DNA of 64,000 bases from Desmonostoc vinosum HA7617-LM4 (GCA_019359515.1 JAHHHC010000009.1:124001-188000); one strand, 5' to 3'; shown: positions 37,037 to 46,394, counted from the first letter of the stretch. Numbers and translations: made by a program. The notes: a model not told the origin generated them from the letters alone.

Positions 37037-38002
37037 ATGGGTTTAGGAATTCTAAAAGATGGTCAGTGGATATCTCAACGGGATCAAGAAGACTCACAAG
37101 GTAAATTTATCCGACCATCAACGACTTTTCGCAATCGAATTACAGCCGATGGTTCTAGTGGATTTAAAGCTGAGCCAGATCGTTATCATTTATACATTTC
37201 CTGGGCTTGTCCTTGGGCTTGTCGCACAGCAATTATGCGGCAGTTAAAAGGACTAGAAGATGTGATTGGTTTGTCGGTAGTTGCTGCGGAAATTGATCAA
37301 AATAGTTGGGAATTTTCTGATGAACCAGGGAGCATTCCTGATACGATCAATGATGCCCAGTATCTTTGGCAAATTTATCTCAAAGCTAACCCCAACTATA
37401 GCGGACGGGTAACAGTTCCGGTTTTGTGGGATATTCATAAAAAAACAATTATTAATAATGAATCCCGCGAAATCATCCGGATGTTAGATACAGAATTCAA
37501 TGTTTTCAGTAAACAAGATATCAACTTTTATCCAAAGGATTTGCAACAAGTAATTGATGAGACAATTGATGCTATTTACCAACCAATTAATAATGGTGTA
37601 TACCGTGCAGGATTTGCTACAACTCAATCAGCTTATGATGAAGCGGTAACGGAATTATTTACGGCTCTTGATTATTGGGAGCAAGTATTAAGTAATCAAC
37701 GCTATCTTTGTGGCGACCAAATTACCGAGGCAGACTGGTGTATGTTCACTACCTTGTTTCGCTTCGATGCAGTTTATTATGTGCATTTCAAATGCAACTT
37801 ACGCCGGATTATAGATTATCCTAATCTATGGAATTATCTCAAAGAACTTTATCAACTGCCGGGAGTTAAAGAAACTTGTAACCTTGACCATATCAAACGG
37901 CATTATTACAGAAGCCATCCCAAGGTTAATCCTACCCGGATTGTACCAAAAGGCCCGTTAATTGATTTTGATGCGCCCCATAACCGCGATCGCAATGGGT
38001 AA
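37037..38002 (+). CDS. glutathionyl-hydroquinone reductase (YqjG/Ecm4 family)
   Basis: 321 residues, AAGGAG before the ATG. The catalytic motif is SWACPWACRTAI (Cys in the CPWA loop), with VPVLWDIHKKTIINNESREI and the all-alpha C-terminal domain (ITEADWCMFTTLFRFDAVYY, NLWNYLKELYQLPGV). It reduces glutathionylated hydroquinones. Unrelated in class to the GST at 34075-34710. Confidence 0.93.
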   Translation: MGLGILKDGQWISQRDQEDSQGKFIRPSTTFRNRITADGSSGFKAEPDRYHLYISWACPWACRTAIMRQLKGLEDVIGLSVVAAEIDQNSWEFSDEPGSIPDTINDAQYLWQIYLKANPNYSGRVTVPVLWDIHKKTIINNESREIIRMLDTEFNVFSKQDINFYPKDLQQVIDETIDAIYQPINNGVYRAGFATTQSAYDEAVTELFTALDYWEQVLSNQRYLCGDQITEADWCMFTTLFRFDAVYYVHFKCNLRRIIDYPNLWNYLKELYQLPGVKETCNLDHIKRHYYRSHPKVNPTRIVPKGPLIDFDAPHNRDRNG

Positions 38003-38083
38003 ATGCTTCATAATTTCACAGTTCTCTTAATGATTAGACCAGGGTGATGTAAAAATATAAAATCTTGCATTATCCCATAAACA

Positions 38084-39760
38084 ATGCTCATACCAAACTG
38101 GATATTATCTTTGAATTGGAAGCCGCTAAATTCTGATTCAAGGTCAAAGATATACAAGATAGGGCTAGAAATTCTGACAGTAGTAGCACTTTTGTGTATC
38201 TTGCAATTGCTAGATAAAAATGTTTATAGAGCAAATGAAATTGATATCTTCCCAGCAGCTAAACAATACGTCGCCTCTAACTGGATTTTAGGAGATTGGT
38301 ATCTCAATCAGCCACCAAGTTATAGACTCTTATTCCAGATTGTGGTAGGTCAGATGATAGTAGCTTGGGGTTTTTTAATCACTTCTATTGTAGGTCGAAT
38401 ACTGTGCTACTGCTTGATTGCATTAGGACTGATATTGATCAAAAGAAAACTGGGTCTTAGTTTACCGTTGCTATTATTAGCTATTTTTGCGTTCATGACG
38501 TGTCAAAACTTTGCGGCTGGTGAACTGATAGTGTCAGGAATTCAACCCAAGGTACTTAGCTATGGTTTTGTATTAATAGCGCTTAGCTTCATGTTAAAGA
38601 GAAGCTATTATTGGATGGCTCTGATGTTGGGATTAGCTACCTCATTTCATGTCTTAGCAGGGGGCTGGTCATTTCTCATTATCATAGGTTTGCTGATTCT
38701 GAGATGGAATGCTCATAAGATGAATGTCGGAACTCTGGGAACAATCTTTCTTATTTACTTAATAACTAGCTCTTTTTCTGTTAAATCTGTATTAGATCAA
38801 TTACTAATACCTGCTTCTGAAGGTTCTATCCCTGCTTCTTTAGTTTATGTTTTTGTCCGATTACCTCACCATCTCAATCCTCTATCTTGGTCTTGGGATT
38901 GGTGGGTAAGGCTGATTGTATATTTAGCAGTACTATTTATCAGTATTAAACTACTCAAACGCGTCTTTCAAAGTAGTGATGAAAATAAAAACTTTACTTC
39001 TGAGCAGTACATAGCGTGTGTGCGACTATCTGAGTTTACATTAATTAGCCTAGTACTTTTTATGCTAGGAGTGGCGATCGCGCCTTTTAACTCCTCTGGT
39101 AGTATTTTACAATACCATATCTTTCGCGTAGGTGGTGTGATGTTGCCACTTAACACTTGCTTACTGTTTGCATGTGCTTTAGAGCATAGTTTTGGTAGCA
39201 AGAAACGAAAATTAGTATTACTTGGAAGTATCTTACTGTTGAGCCTTTTACTTATCAAGCCAATCAAAACATTTAAAGCCCAACTATTTAGCTTAAATGA
39301 ATTTCCCAGCAGACCACAACAAGTATTTCCTGAGCAAAAATCATTATACAGTTGGGTTAAAAACCACACCCCTCAAAATACTATTGTCATAACTCCTCCA
39401 GGTACTTTTGATAGTTTTACATGGATAGCAGAGCGTCCAACTATAGCTAAATATAAACTTATCCCTCAAAATAAGTTGGGAATACCTGAGTGGTATGAAC
39501 GCATGAGGGATTTGAGTGGTAATAATACTTCTATTTTGCCAGTTTTTAGTAAGGATAAGGAGTTTAAAATCAACAAAGCAGGATTTGATCTGCCAAAATT
39601 ACTGGATAGTGAGTATTACTCTTTAACAACTGCTCAGGTGAATTTTTTATTGACTAAGTATCAAGCTGAATATTTTGTAGCTAGTGTGAAACAGGAATTA
39701 GATTTGTCGATTGTATATCGTAATTCCAAGTATATTATTTACCACAAAACAGAAAAATAA
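38084..39760 (+). CDS. large multi-pass membrane protein (DUF6798-like)
   Basis: 558 residues. About ten membrane helices fill residues 25-430. A C-terminal soluble part (YSWVKNHTPQNTIVITPPGT, FTWIAERPTIAKYKLIPQ, NFLLTKYQAEYFVAS) resembles the C-terminal domains of membrane glycosyltransferase-like proteins (DUF6798 group). No DD/DxD catalytic pair is obvious in the first loop. Possibly involved in cell-envelope glycan synthesis; uncertain. Confidence 0.75.
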   Translation: MLIPNWILSLNWKPLNSDSRSKIYKIGLEILTVVALLCILQLLDKNVYRANEIDIFPAAKQYVASNWILGDWYLNQPPSYRLLFQIVVGQMIVAWGFLITSIVGRILCYCLIALGLILIKRKLGLSLPLLLLAIFAFMTCQNFAAGELIVSGIQPKVLSYGFVLIALSFMLKRSYYWMALMLGLATSFHVLAGGWSFLIIIGLLILRWNAHKMNVGTLGTIFLIYLITSSFSVKSVLDQLLIPASEGSIPASLVYVFVRLPHHLNPLSWSWDWWVRLIVYLAVLFISIKLLKRVFQSSDENKNFTSEQYIACVRLSEFTLISLVLFMLGVAIAPFNSSGSILQYHIFRVGGVMLPLNTCLLFACALEHSFGSKKRKLVLLGSILLLSLLLIKPIKTFKAQLFSLNEFPSRPQQVFPEQKSLYSWVKNHTPQNTIVITPPGTFDSFTWIAERPTIAKYKLIPQNKLGIPEWYERMRDLSGNNTSILPVFSKDKEFKINKAGFDLPKLLDSEYYSLTTAQVNFLLTKYQAEYFVASVKQELDLSIVYRNSKYIIYHKTEK

Positions 39761-39814
39761 ATTGCTGCACTAATGTTCCCGCAGGCCTCACCACTGGAAC
39801 TAGTAACGATGGTC

Positions 39815-39847
39815 AGATACCCGACTTTTTCCAAAAGTCGGGTATCT
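39815..39847. terminator. hairpin repeat, probable terminator
   Basis: Arms AGATACCCGACTTTT and its perfect complement (15 bp) with a TCC loop. It lies 54 bases after the membrane protein stop. A near-copy (TAGATCCCCGACTTT) follows the cyclophilin gene at 57951-57985, so this is also a dispersed repeat. Confidence 0.65.
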
Positions 39848-39980
39848 TGCAGCCTCTGAGAAAAAAATCAATCGGTGCGATCGCTCCACGCTAAAGCTAA
39901 TAGGCTAAAATAATCAAGCCTTTGGGAATATTCAATCCTCAAGCAGCCCATTACTCGCGCAAACAGATAACATTTATAGT

Positions 39981-41747
39981 ATGAACGCTACACAAGAACA
40001 ACTAAAACTCCAATTTAAACAGGCGTTAGTGGCTGCTTTTGGCGCTGACTTTGCAGAGGTAGACCCGATTTTAGTTACTGCTAGCAATCCTAGATTCGGT
40101 GATTATCAGGCGAATGTTGCTTTGTCATTAAGTAAAAAGTTAGGAAAACAACCAAGAGCGATCGCCTCTGCTATAGTCGAAAATCTAGATGTCTCAGAAA
40201 TCTGCGAACTGCCGAGTATAGCCGGGCCTGGATTTATTAATTTGCAACTGAAAACAGCATACCTGGAAGCACACATCAAAGCGATACAAGCAGATTCCAG
40301 CTTAGGAATTCCAGCAGCGAAAATGCCAAAGCGGGAAATTGTCGATTTCTCCAGTCCGAATATCGCCAAAGAAATGCACGTCGGACATTTGCGTTCCACA
40401 ATTATTGGAGATAGCATCGCCCGAATTTTAGAATTTCAGGGTCACGATGTTCTGAGATTAAATCACGTTGGTGATTGGGGTACTCAATTTGGGATGTTAA
40501 TCGCTTATCTGCGAGAAGTTTACCCAGAAGCCCTAACTACCGCTAATGCTTTAGATATTGGTGATTTAGTTACCTTTTACCGCAAAGCCAAACTGCGGTT
40601 TGATGCGGATGAAGCTTTCCAAGAAACGGCCCGGCAAGAAGTCGTCCGCTTACAAGCAGGTGCAGAAGACACACTCCACGCCTGGAAGTTGTTGTGCGAA
40701 CAGTCGCGGCAAGAGTTCCAGAAAATTTATGACCTGCTGGATGTGAAAGTCACAGAACGAGGCGAATCTTTTTACAATCCTTTACTGCCGACAATTGTAG
40801 AGGATTTAGAAAAAACTGGGTTGCTGGTAGAAAGCCAGGGCGCAAAGTGTGTTTTCTTAGAAGGGTTTACAAACAGAGAAGGCGAACCTCTACCCTTGAT
40901 TGTACAAAAATCTGATGGCGGCTATAACTATGCCACCACAGATTTAGCAGCCTTGCGCTACCGAATTCAGCAAGATGAAGCCAAGCGGATAATTTATGTT
41001 ACAGATGCTGGACAAGCTAACCATTTTGCCCAATTCATTCAAGTAGCGCGGAAAGCGGGATGGGTGCCTGATGATGTAGAACTGGTGCATGTCCCCTTTG
41101 GCTTGGTGTTGGGGGAAGATGGTAAAAAGTTCAAAACTCGTTCTGGGGATACGGTGCGGTTACAGGATTTGTTGGATGAAGCGATCGCTCGTGCCCGTGC
41201 AGATTTAGAAGTAAGATTAAAGGAAGAAGAACGCAAAGAAACTGAAGAATTCATTCAACATGTTGCTGAGGTGGTTGGGATCAGTGCGGTCAAATATGCC
41301 GACTTAAGCCAAAATCGTACTAGTAACTATATATTTAGCTACGACAAAATGCTCGATCTTAAAGGCAATACTGCACCTTATATGTTGTATGCCTATGCCA
41401 GGATTCAGGGTATTAGTCGCAAAGGTGGGATTGATTTTGAAGAGTTGGGAAATAATGCCAAAGTTCTGTTAGAACATGAAACAGAATTAGGACTTGCAAA
41501 GTGCTTACTTCAGCTAGGCGAAGTGATTAGTACTGTAGAACAAGATTTACTACCAAATCGGCTTTGTGATTACTTATTTCAACTGAGCCAAAAGTTTAAC
41601 GTATTTTATGACCGCAATCAAGGCGTACCAGTTTTGAGTGCAGAAGAACCTCTGCGAACATCTCGCTTAGTTTTATGTGATTTAACAGCGAGAACTTTGA
41701 AATTAGGATTATCGTTATTAGGAATTCAGGTATTAGAAAGGATGTAA
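39981..41747 (+). CDS. argS: arginyl-tRNA synthetase
   Basis: 588 residues. N-terminal Add-1 domain ([18 protein letters not shown]), class I HIGH box as [29 protein letters not shown] in place of KMSKS, and the DALR anticodon-binding domain at the C-terminus ([16 protein letters not shown] ... [21 protein letters not shown]). Confidence 0.97.
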   Translation: MNATQEQLKLQFKQALVAAFGADFAEVDPILVTASNPRFGDYQANVALSLSKKLGKQPRAIASAIVENLDVSEICELPSIAGPGFINLQLKTAYLEAHIKAIQADSSLGIPAAKMPKREIVDFSSPNIAKEMHVGHLRSTIIGDSIARILEFQGHDVLRLNHVGDWGTQFGMLIAYLREVYPEALTTANALDIGDLVTFYRKAKLRFDADEAFQETARQEVVRLQAGAEDTLHAWKLLCEQSRQEFQKIYDLLDVKVTERGESFYNPLLPTIVEDLEKTGLLVESQGAKCVFLEGFTNREGEPLPLIVQKSDGGYNYATTDLAALRYRIQQDEAKRIIYVTDAGQANHFAQFIQVARKAGWVPDDVELVHVPFGLVLGEDGKKFKTRSGDTVRLQDLLDEAIARARADLEVRLKEEERKETEEFIQHVAEVVGISAVKYADLSQNRTSNYIFSYDKMLDLKGNTAPYMLYAYARIQGISRKGGIDFEELGNNAKVLLEHETELGLAKCLLQLGEVISTVEQDLLPNRLCDYLFQLSQKFNVFYDRNQGVPVLSAEEPLRTSRLVLCDLTARTLKLGLSLLGIQVLERM

Positions 41748-41794
41748 AATTGCGTCTGAATGAATAAAATTGCACTTTTTTGGGAGGCGATCGC

Positions 41795-41941
41795 ATGGTA
41801 CAAACACCACTAAAAAACATAACTTTAGCAGAGTTTCTTAAGTTACCAGAAACCAAGCCTGCTAGTGAGTATATAGATAGTAAAATTACGCAAAAACCAA
41901 CGCCGCAGGGGGAACATAGTACTAAGCTGTTCAGCATTTAA
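41795..41941 (+). pseudogene. truncated Uma2-family (DUF820) nuclease
   Basis: 48 codons from ATG 41795: VQTPLKNITLAEFLKLPET, KPASEYIDSKITQKPTPQGE then a stop. This is the N-terminus of the Uma2 family only; a full member is 180-200 residues (compare 60055-60624). The catalytic PD-(D/E)XK part is missing. Confidence 0.75.
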
Positions 41942-41984
41942 ATAGGGTATAATAGAAAGCCGAATTCAGTCAAAACATGGAATA

Positions 41985-42263
41985 ATGCCAGCAAAAAATC
42001 ATTTAACTTCCCAGCAAACAGAGAAGCTACAAAAAGCTTTAAAACTGGAAGAAAATGGAGAAATAAGAGAAAGAATACTAATTCTCTTGTTGCTTAATGA
42101 TGGAAAAACACAAGCTAACATAGCAGAATTTTTGGGTTGTTCTTTAAATAAAGTATCATATTGGTGTGTACATGGAGACCCAGAGAATCTGGAAAGCCTA
42201 AAAGATGAGAGGATGAAGGGAAACCATAAAAAAGCCACAGATAGGTATATAGAAATATTATAG
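41985..42263 (+). pseudogene. IS630-type transposase N-terminal fragment
   Basis: 92 codons. Helix-turn-helix region (EIRERILILLLLNDGKTQAN, IAEFLGCSLNKVSYWCVHGD) and ESLKDERMKGNHKKATDRYI correspond to the N-terminus of IS630-like transposases. A TAG follows YIEIL and the DDE catalytic domain is absent. A remnant of an insertion sequence at the edge of the decayed island. Confidence 0.75.
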
Positions 42264-42466
42264 GAACCACAGCGAGAAGCGTGAACCATCCATCTTGCAG
42301 AACTTGTGGTAATTCCTCCATCCTCTGACTATCGGGGAAAGCTTTTGGGCTTTGACCTGAGCGCCGTAATTCGAGTTGTTGACGATTTGCTTGACCTTCT
42401 GACGAAAAGCTTTGTAGAAAATGAATCTTAAGAATAATTAAATTGACAAAAATGAACTATCTCGTA

Positions 42467-42605
42467 TCAGATTCTATTAGTCCAGTAATTTGGCTGACGC
42501 TGAAGATGCATGACTGCAACTATCAAAATGTGCTGCTCTCTGATGGCATAAATTATTCCATAAGGAAAACTGGCTATGCGGCATGTTAGTATCGCAGAGA
42601 AAGCT
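42467..42605 (-). pseudogene. RelE/ParE toxin, C-terminal remnant
   Basis: Directly after the antitoxin stop, minus-strand reading gives CRIASFPYGIIYAIREQHIL then IVAVMHLQRQPNYWTNRI and TGA. This is the conserved C-terminal third of ParE/RelE toxins (FPYGIIY...VAVMHLQR). The N-terminal two thirds, including the start, are deleted. Confidence 0.75.
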
Positions 42606-42881
42606 CTATTCCGCAGCAAATGGGATACTATTATCGCTATATCGTGCAGGTGTCTCTAAAATATAATTTTCTTCAGCACAGATTTGACGTAGTTCTACAA
42701 AAGCATCTGCGAGGGAAGAGGCTTTTTGTTTTTGATACCAAGCAAGGAAGTCTTGAAAAAGTTTAGGTTCTACAATCGCAGCAACTAATTTGTCCTGCTT
42801 GAAGATTAATTGAGGTTCCGATGCAATAGCATCAATTACCTCGGGCAGTTTTTGTTGTGCTTCGTCAAGTTTCCAGTTCAT
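42606..42881 (-). CDS. Phd/YefM-type antitoxin (copy 1)
   Basis: 91 residues: MNWKLDEAQQKLPEVIDAIA, SEPQLIFKQDKLVAAIVEPK and LFQDFLAWYQKQ are typical Phd/YefM. It overlaps the addiction-module gene upstream by 17 bases. Its toxin is truncated, so it is an orphan antitoxin. Residues 1-91 are identical to copy 2 at 46540-46872. Confidence 0.85.
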   Translation of the reverse strand: MNWKLDEAQQKLPEVIDAIASEPQLIFKQDKLVAAIVEPKLFQDFLAWYQKQKASSLADAFVELRQICAEENYILETPARYSDNSIPFAAE

Positions 42882-43140
42882 TTGTTTTATAAGTTAGATG
42901 ATTAATTATAACTTTATTCCTAGAACGTAGCTCTCGCAATACTTGTTCACCAGGAATTAAATTAACTTCGCCTTGTTCAACAGACTGAAATCTGTTCTCT
43001 GCTTCTTCTGCCCAAATAGCATCTATTTCTACTTGATTTTCAGCATCGAGGCTTTTAAATAAATGTTCAGCAAGCATTGCTCTTAACCCTGGAGGTAAAG
43101 ACAATGCAGTGTTGAAGATTTTGTCATAGGTGTTAGCCAT
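42865..43140 (-). CDS. addiction module component protein
   Basis: 91 residues with the PF09720-like pattern ALSLPPGLRAMLAEHLFKSL, AIWAEEAENRFQSVEQGEVN and LIPGEQVLRELRSR. Such proteins are antitoxins of RelE/ParE toxins. The C-terminal extension after LRSR (NKVIINHLTYKTNELET) overlaps the next antitoxin gene and looks like a lost stop. No intact toxin follows. Confidence 0.75.
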   Translation of the reverse strand: MANTYDKIFNTALSLPPGLRAMLAEHLFKSLDAENQVEIDAIWAEEAENRFQSVEQGEVNLIPGEQVLRELRSRNKVIINHLTYKTNELET

Positions 43141-43208
43141 ATTTTTTCCCAGAGTAAATAATCTTAATTTCAGTTTAAATTACTTTTTCTGTTTGTAATT
43201 GACGGTAT

Positions 43209-43508
43209 TTATAGATTACTATCTTCACTTTTTTCTAGCAACCTATCAACTTTATTCTCAATTGTATTCAGCTTTCTCAAAATAGTAGGACGGTCATTGT
43301 CTAGGGATGCCAACAAGTTAGTCATACCCTCTTGAACAGTAGTTAACCTAGCAACAATATCTTCTAATCGTGTAAACCCTGACCGAAGTTCTTGTATACC
43401 CTCGCGCAATTCTTCCCGTTCTAGCCTTGCTTCTACCATAGAATCAAGCATTGCTTGAGCAGTTCTGGCATTACTTTCAATCAGTTGCTTGAGTTCTTGG
43501 TCAGTCAT
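43209..43508 (-). CDS. small coiled-coil protein (99 aa)
   Basis: ATG start. It is entirely helical with coiled-coil spacing (LREGIQELRSGFTRLEDIVA, RLTTVQEGMTNLL, LRKLNTIENKVDRLLEK). Short proteins like this are frequent beside cyanobacterial accessory genes. Function unknown. Confidence 0.65.
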   Translation of the reverse strand: MTDQELKQLIESNARTAQAMLDSMVEARLEREELREGIQELRSGFTRLEDIVARLTTVQEGMTNLLASLDNDRPTILRKLNTIENKVDRLLEKSEDSNL

Positions 43509-43612
43509 GATTTGCGTGAATAAAGATTTTAGTTCCTTTAATTTTAAGACGATTTTTGCTGTTCTGCGCTTACCGCTTACAATCGAGTTAATCCTGACTC
43601 TGAAAAAATTCC

Positions 43613-44131
43613 ATGCAAATCTTTTTGTCCCCAGAGGTAGAAGCCCTGCTACAACGCCAACTAAAGAGCGGTAAATATCATAATGCCGTTGACGAGTTTA
43701 CCGCCGCAGGCATCGCGCTACGATGTCTCAGACGAAGTATGATCGTAAAATTATCGAAATGGGGACAAAATATACCAAACTCAGGTATGGAAGCGCAGCC
43801 ACGGGAAATTAAAAACTATATAACAGAACAAGGAAAAGAACCTTTTGCTAACTGGCTTGATTCTTTACGAGATCATAGGGCAATAGATAAAATGGAGAAA
43901 AGACTTACAAGAGTACAGTCCGGGAATTTAGGAGATTATAAATCAGTTGGAGAGGGTGTTTTTGCGCTAAGAATTCAATACTGGCCTGGTTATCGCGTAT
44001 ATTTTGGACAAGATGGAAACTTAATTATACTCCTTTTGTGTGATGGTATAAAAAACACTCAAGACGAAGATATTGAGAAAGCAAAGGAATATTGGAGAGA
44101 TTATGAGCGAAGTCAAAACCCAAAGAAGTAG
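43613..44131 (+). CDS. HigB/RelE-like toxin with fused ParD and MazE N-terminal fragments
   Basis: The 172-residue frame is a mosaic. Residues 1-38 (MQIFLSPEVEALLQRQLKSG...) are the N-terminus of a ParD-type antitoxin. Residues 43-50 (MIVKLSKW) look like the start of a MazE/AbrB antitoxin. From Met59 (43787) onward it is a complete killer protein: EIKNYITEQGKEPFANWLDS, AIDKMEKRLTRVQSGNLGDY, GVFALRIQYWPGYRVYF and IEKAKEYWRDY. The native toxin start is probably ATG 43787 (about 114 residues). The antitoxin gene overlaps its 3' end. Confidence 0.75.
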   Translation: MQIFLSPEVEALLQRQLKSGKYHNAVDEFTAAGIALRCLRRSMIVKLSKWGQNIPNSGMEAQPREIKNYITEQGKEPFANWLDSLRDHRAIDKMEKRLTRVQSGNLGDYKSVGEGVFALRIQYWPGYRVYFGQDGNLIILLLCDGIKNTQDEDIEKAKEYWRDYERSQNPKK

Positions 44132-44426
44132 GCATTATCGAGAATATTTAATTGAATCTTTGAAAAACCCAGAACGTGCTGCTGGTTATATTAGCGTCAT
44201 GTTGGAATTGGATGAAGAAGGATATGATGCAAATTTATTGCGATTGACACTAGAAGAAGTTGTAGAAGCAAGAAAACAATTAGGTGATTTTTCAGAGGTT
44301 GGACAACAGCATTTTGAAAAGTTGGATAAAATGCTTGTAGAAACTGGTGGTCAGGAAATTTTGGCTTTAATTGAGTTTTTAGATGCTCTAGGCTATAGGA
44401 TTGGGATTGTAGAGAAAGAATCATAA
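44103..44426 (+). CDS. antitoxin of the HigB-like toxin
   Basis: Start at ATG 44103 (GGAGAG six bases upstream), overlapping the toxin by 29 bases. 107 residues: MSEVKTQRSRHYREYLIESL, KNPERAAGYISVMLELDEEG are the start of addiction-module antidote proteins. The usual C-terminal Xre-type helix-turn-helix is not recognisable; instead the tail is ETGGQEILALIEFLDALGYRIG. Toxin first, antitoxin second is the normal HigBA order. Probably functional. Confidence 0.75.
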   Translation: MSEVKTQRSRHYREYLIESLKNPERAAGYISVMLELDEEGYDANLLRLTLEEVVEARKQLGDFSEVGQQHFEKLDKMLVETGGQEILALIEFLDALGYRIGIVEKES

Positions 44427-44428
44427 AC

Positions 44429-44533
44429 TTAAGTTTGTACCAATTTGCCTCTCGTCTCGCGGCTGATATTGTCATAGTAAGCAACAGCATCATCTAATTC
44501 CTGTTTGGCATCAGGATGAAAATCATACGCCAT
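44429..44533 (-). pseudogene. RelE/ParE toxin N-terminal fragment
   Basis: 34 codons from ATG 44533: MAYDFHPDAKQELDDAVAYY, DNISRETRGKLVQT, then TAA. This is the first helix-strand part of a ParE toxin only; the rest is lost. It overlaps the preceding antitoxin fragment as TAATG. Confidence 0.7.
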
Positions 44534-44612
44534 TACTTACTCCGAGAACGTAGCTCTCGCAATACCTGTTCGCCAGGAATTAAAGTAACTTCGCCTAATT
44601 CATCTGAGTAAA
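44533..44612 (-). pseudogene. addiction module component, C-terminal fragment
   Basis: Minus-strand reading gives LGEVTLIPGEQVLRELRSRSK and TAA, nearly identical to the end of the protein encoded at 42865-43140. The upstream two thirds are deleted. With the following toxin fragment it is the remains of a second antitoxin-toxin pair. Confidence 0.7.
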
Positions 44613-44711
44613 TTATACTAATACGCCGACTCTGAAGAAAACATTATATATCCTAATTGGTAATGCTATAATTAGCGGTAAATAAATCTGTTTATTAATA
44701 GAAATATTAAA

Positions 44712-44921
44712 ATGAGCAATTTACCCGTGAAGATGTTATTAAAAGAAATTGATAATTTAAGCAGAGAAGAAAAGATACAATTAATCCATTATTTGACTAG
44801 ACAAATAGAAAAGCAGTACCCCAAAACAGAATCGAAAAATTTAGTTGAATTATTCCAAAATTCTCCTCTATTTGGTGTGGATATAGATTTGGAACGTCAA
44901 AGTAGCTTTTATTCTCTTTAA
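44712..44921 (+). CDS. small antitoxin-like protein (69 aa)
   Basis: ATG 44712. LPVKMLLKEIDNLSREEKIQ LI-HYLTRQIEK resembles the N-terminal helix pair of small DUF2281-type antitoxins; the C-terminus is short (FGVDIDLERQSSFYSL). The 26 bases at and after its stop (TTTAATTTTAAGAC...) also occur at 43537, so its end may lie at a rearrangement joint. Function uncertain. Confidence 0.5.
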   Translation: MSNLPVKMLLKEIDNLSREEKIQLIHYLTRQIEKQYPKTESKNLVELFQNSPLFGVDIDLERQSSFYSL

Positions 44922-44929
44922 TTTTAAGA

Positions 44930-45916
44930 CTATTTTTGCTGTGCTACTTGCTGAACTTGTGCAATATCTAAGTCTAAAGCCTGTGCTACCTGTTCTTGGG
45001 TTAAACCCAGTGCTAACAGTTTCGGGATGGCTTCTAATTTTGCTTCTAAACGTCCTTCTTGTTTACCTTTTTGTTCCCCTTCTTCTCTAGCTTCTTGATA
45101 AACCCGCGTTTGCTTCAATTCACTTAAACCAAACATTGCTTCTATCTCCTCTCGACTCATTTGCGGAAATTTATAAACTAGAATTGTCTCTATTAATTCT
45201 AGTAATTGTTGTTGTGGCAGTTGTAAATTTACTGCTTGCTGAGTGCGGTTGATTAATTCCTTGGCGCTGTTAATGGCTGTGTCTTCATCTTCTATTACTA
45301 ATTTTATCGTAGCAATGCCTATTGGTAAGGATGCAGCTGAACCTAATTAGGACTTACGCATTCACAGAAAAGTCAAAATAACAGGTATAGTTTTCAAGGC
45401 TTATAGCTAGATTTTTCAATGAAATTTTAGCGATCGCACCCAATCAAGGGTGATTGACAAAAGCCTAAAACAACGTATTTACGTTGATACACAAGATAGT
45501 TATTTTGTACAGTGCGTAAGTCCTACTAATTTATCTAGGTAAATTCTACTGATTCGCTAGCTGTGGAAGAATTCTATGAAATCTTCTTTTTCACCTATAT
45601 CTATATCTCTTCTGGGATAAATTACCACTCCTCGCCAAGGATTTTTGCGTCTATTTTGGCGTAAGTATAAAGAAATTTCAGAGACTAAGCACCAGTAAAT
45701 CTCTGTGTCTGGTTGAAACTGAACCTCGACAAAATAAATCGGCACTTGTTGATCTTGGATGGGCAGAAATACACCATCAATTCTCAAAGCTGTTTGCTTG
45801 ACTTCAACTGACGCAAATTGGTAAATGTTGGCAGTTTCGGGAGCATTGCCAATCAGTTCAAAAAAGATGCTGGGGAGTTCTTGAAATAGGCGATAAAATA
45901 TGCTGTCGGTTTTCAC
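44930..45916 (-). pseudogene. DUF2887 (Rpn-like PD-(D/E)XK) gene disrupted by a MITE
   Basis: Reading from GTG 45916, KTDSIFYRLFQELPSIFFEL, SVEVKQTALRIDGVFLP and PIYFVEVQFQPD are the nuclease-like N-terminus of DUF2887. An in-frame TAG follows EFFHS (45557-45559; expected CAG/Gln), then RISRIYLDKL. A 178 bp insertion (45348-45525) interrupts it, after which the frame resumes exactly: GSAASLPIGIATIKLVIEDE ... to the C-terminus ending IAQVQQVAQQK. The tail contains EEGEQKGKQEGRLEAKLEAI. Two independent lesions make this a clear pseudogene. Confidence 0.88.
45348..45525. mobile_element. 178 bp MITE with 13 bp perfect ends and 5 bp target duplication
   Basis: Ends TAGGACTTACGCA (45348-45360) and its exact complement TGCGTAAGTCCTA (45513-45525). 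Flanked by CTAAT on both sides (45343-45347 and 45526-45530), a perfect target-site duplication. No coding capacity. Removing the element and one CTAAT restores the DUF2887 frame. Confidence 0.92.
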
Positions 45917-46003
45917 CTTCGGTTTTTGTGTCACTGTAGGACTTATATTATTTATGTCACAATTGAGGAAAACACTATATATCCTACAACCCGGCAAGCA
46001 CTT

Positions 46004-46162
46004 ATGTGTATTATTATTTGCCAGTATTTATCTAATTTCTACCGGGATATTCAGCTATTTCGTTTTAGCGACATAACTGGCAATGTGTTTATTTTAGCAG
46101 GTGATGAACTGCAAATCCTTGTATTTCGTGATGGAACTTGGAGATTTGTCAATGAAACCTAA
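46004..46162 (+). CDS. DUF6888-like protein
   Basis: MCIIICQYLSNFYRDIQLFR and FSDITGNVFILAGDELQILV, then FRDGTWRFVNET, match a small cyanobacterial family that I recall as DUF6888. The conserved upstream residues (PTTRQAL) are in frame before this ATG, so the true start may be an upstream alternative codon or may be lost. It overlaps the DUF6887-like gene by 11 bases. Confidence 0.6.
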   Translation: MCIIICQYLSNFYRDIQLFRFSDITGNVFILAGDELQILVFRDGTWRFVNET

Positions 46163-46394
46163 TTTTGCCCAAATGTCCACAAAAGAATTAAGAGCATATG
46201 TGCTTGCTCATCGGCAAGATATAGAAGCTTTGGAAATTCTATTTAGTCGGCGTACTCCTGACTCTCAAGCAATTATATATCCGTCAATGTTTACTGAAGA
46301 CGGTCAACCAATAGAAGAAAATCATCACATAATTGAAGAAGCGATTAGACAGAGAATTGATGCAGGAAATAGCCACGAGGAAAATGAATCTTAA
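46152..46394 (+). CDS. DUF6887-like protein
   Basis: Start at ATG 46152, inside the previous gene. 80 residues: KPNFAQMSTKELRAYVLAHR, QDIEALEILFSRR and EENHHIIEEAIRQRID. I recall this as the DUF6887 family, regularly beside DUF6888. Two-gene overlap and small size suggest a toxin-antitoxin-like or accessory pair, but this is not established. Its last codons mark the left border of duplication copy 2. Confidence 0.7.
   Translation: MKPNFAQMSTKELRAYVLAHRQDIEALEILFSRRTPDSQAIIYPSMFTEDGQPIEENHHIIEEAIRQRIDAGNSHEENES

Larger units (their letters stand above)
42417..42888. repeat. segmental duplication, copy 1
   Basis: From GAAAATGAATCTTAA (42417) to TTTGTTTT (42888) this segment matches 46380-46879 almost base for base, apart from a divergent 50-100 base patch. 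It includes the C-terminal part of a RelE/ParE toxin and the whole Phd-type antitoxin gene. Confidence 0.9.
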
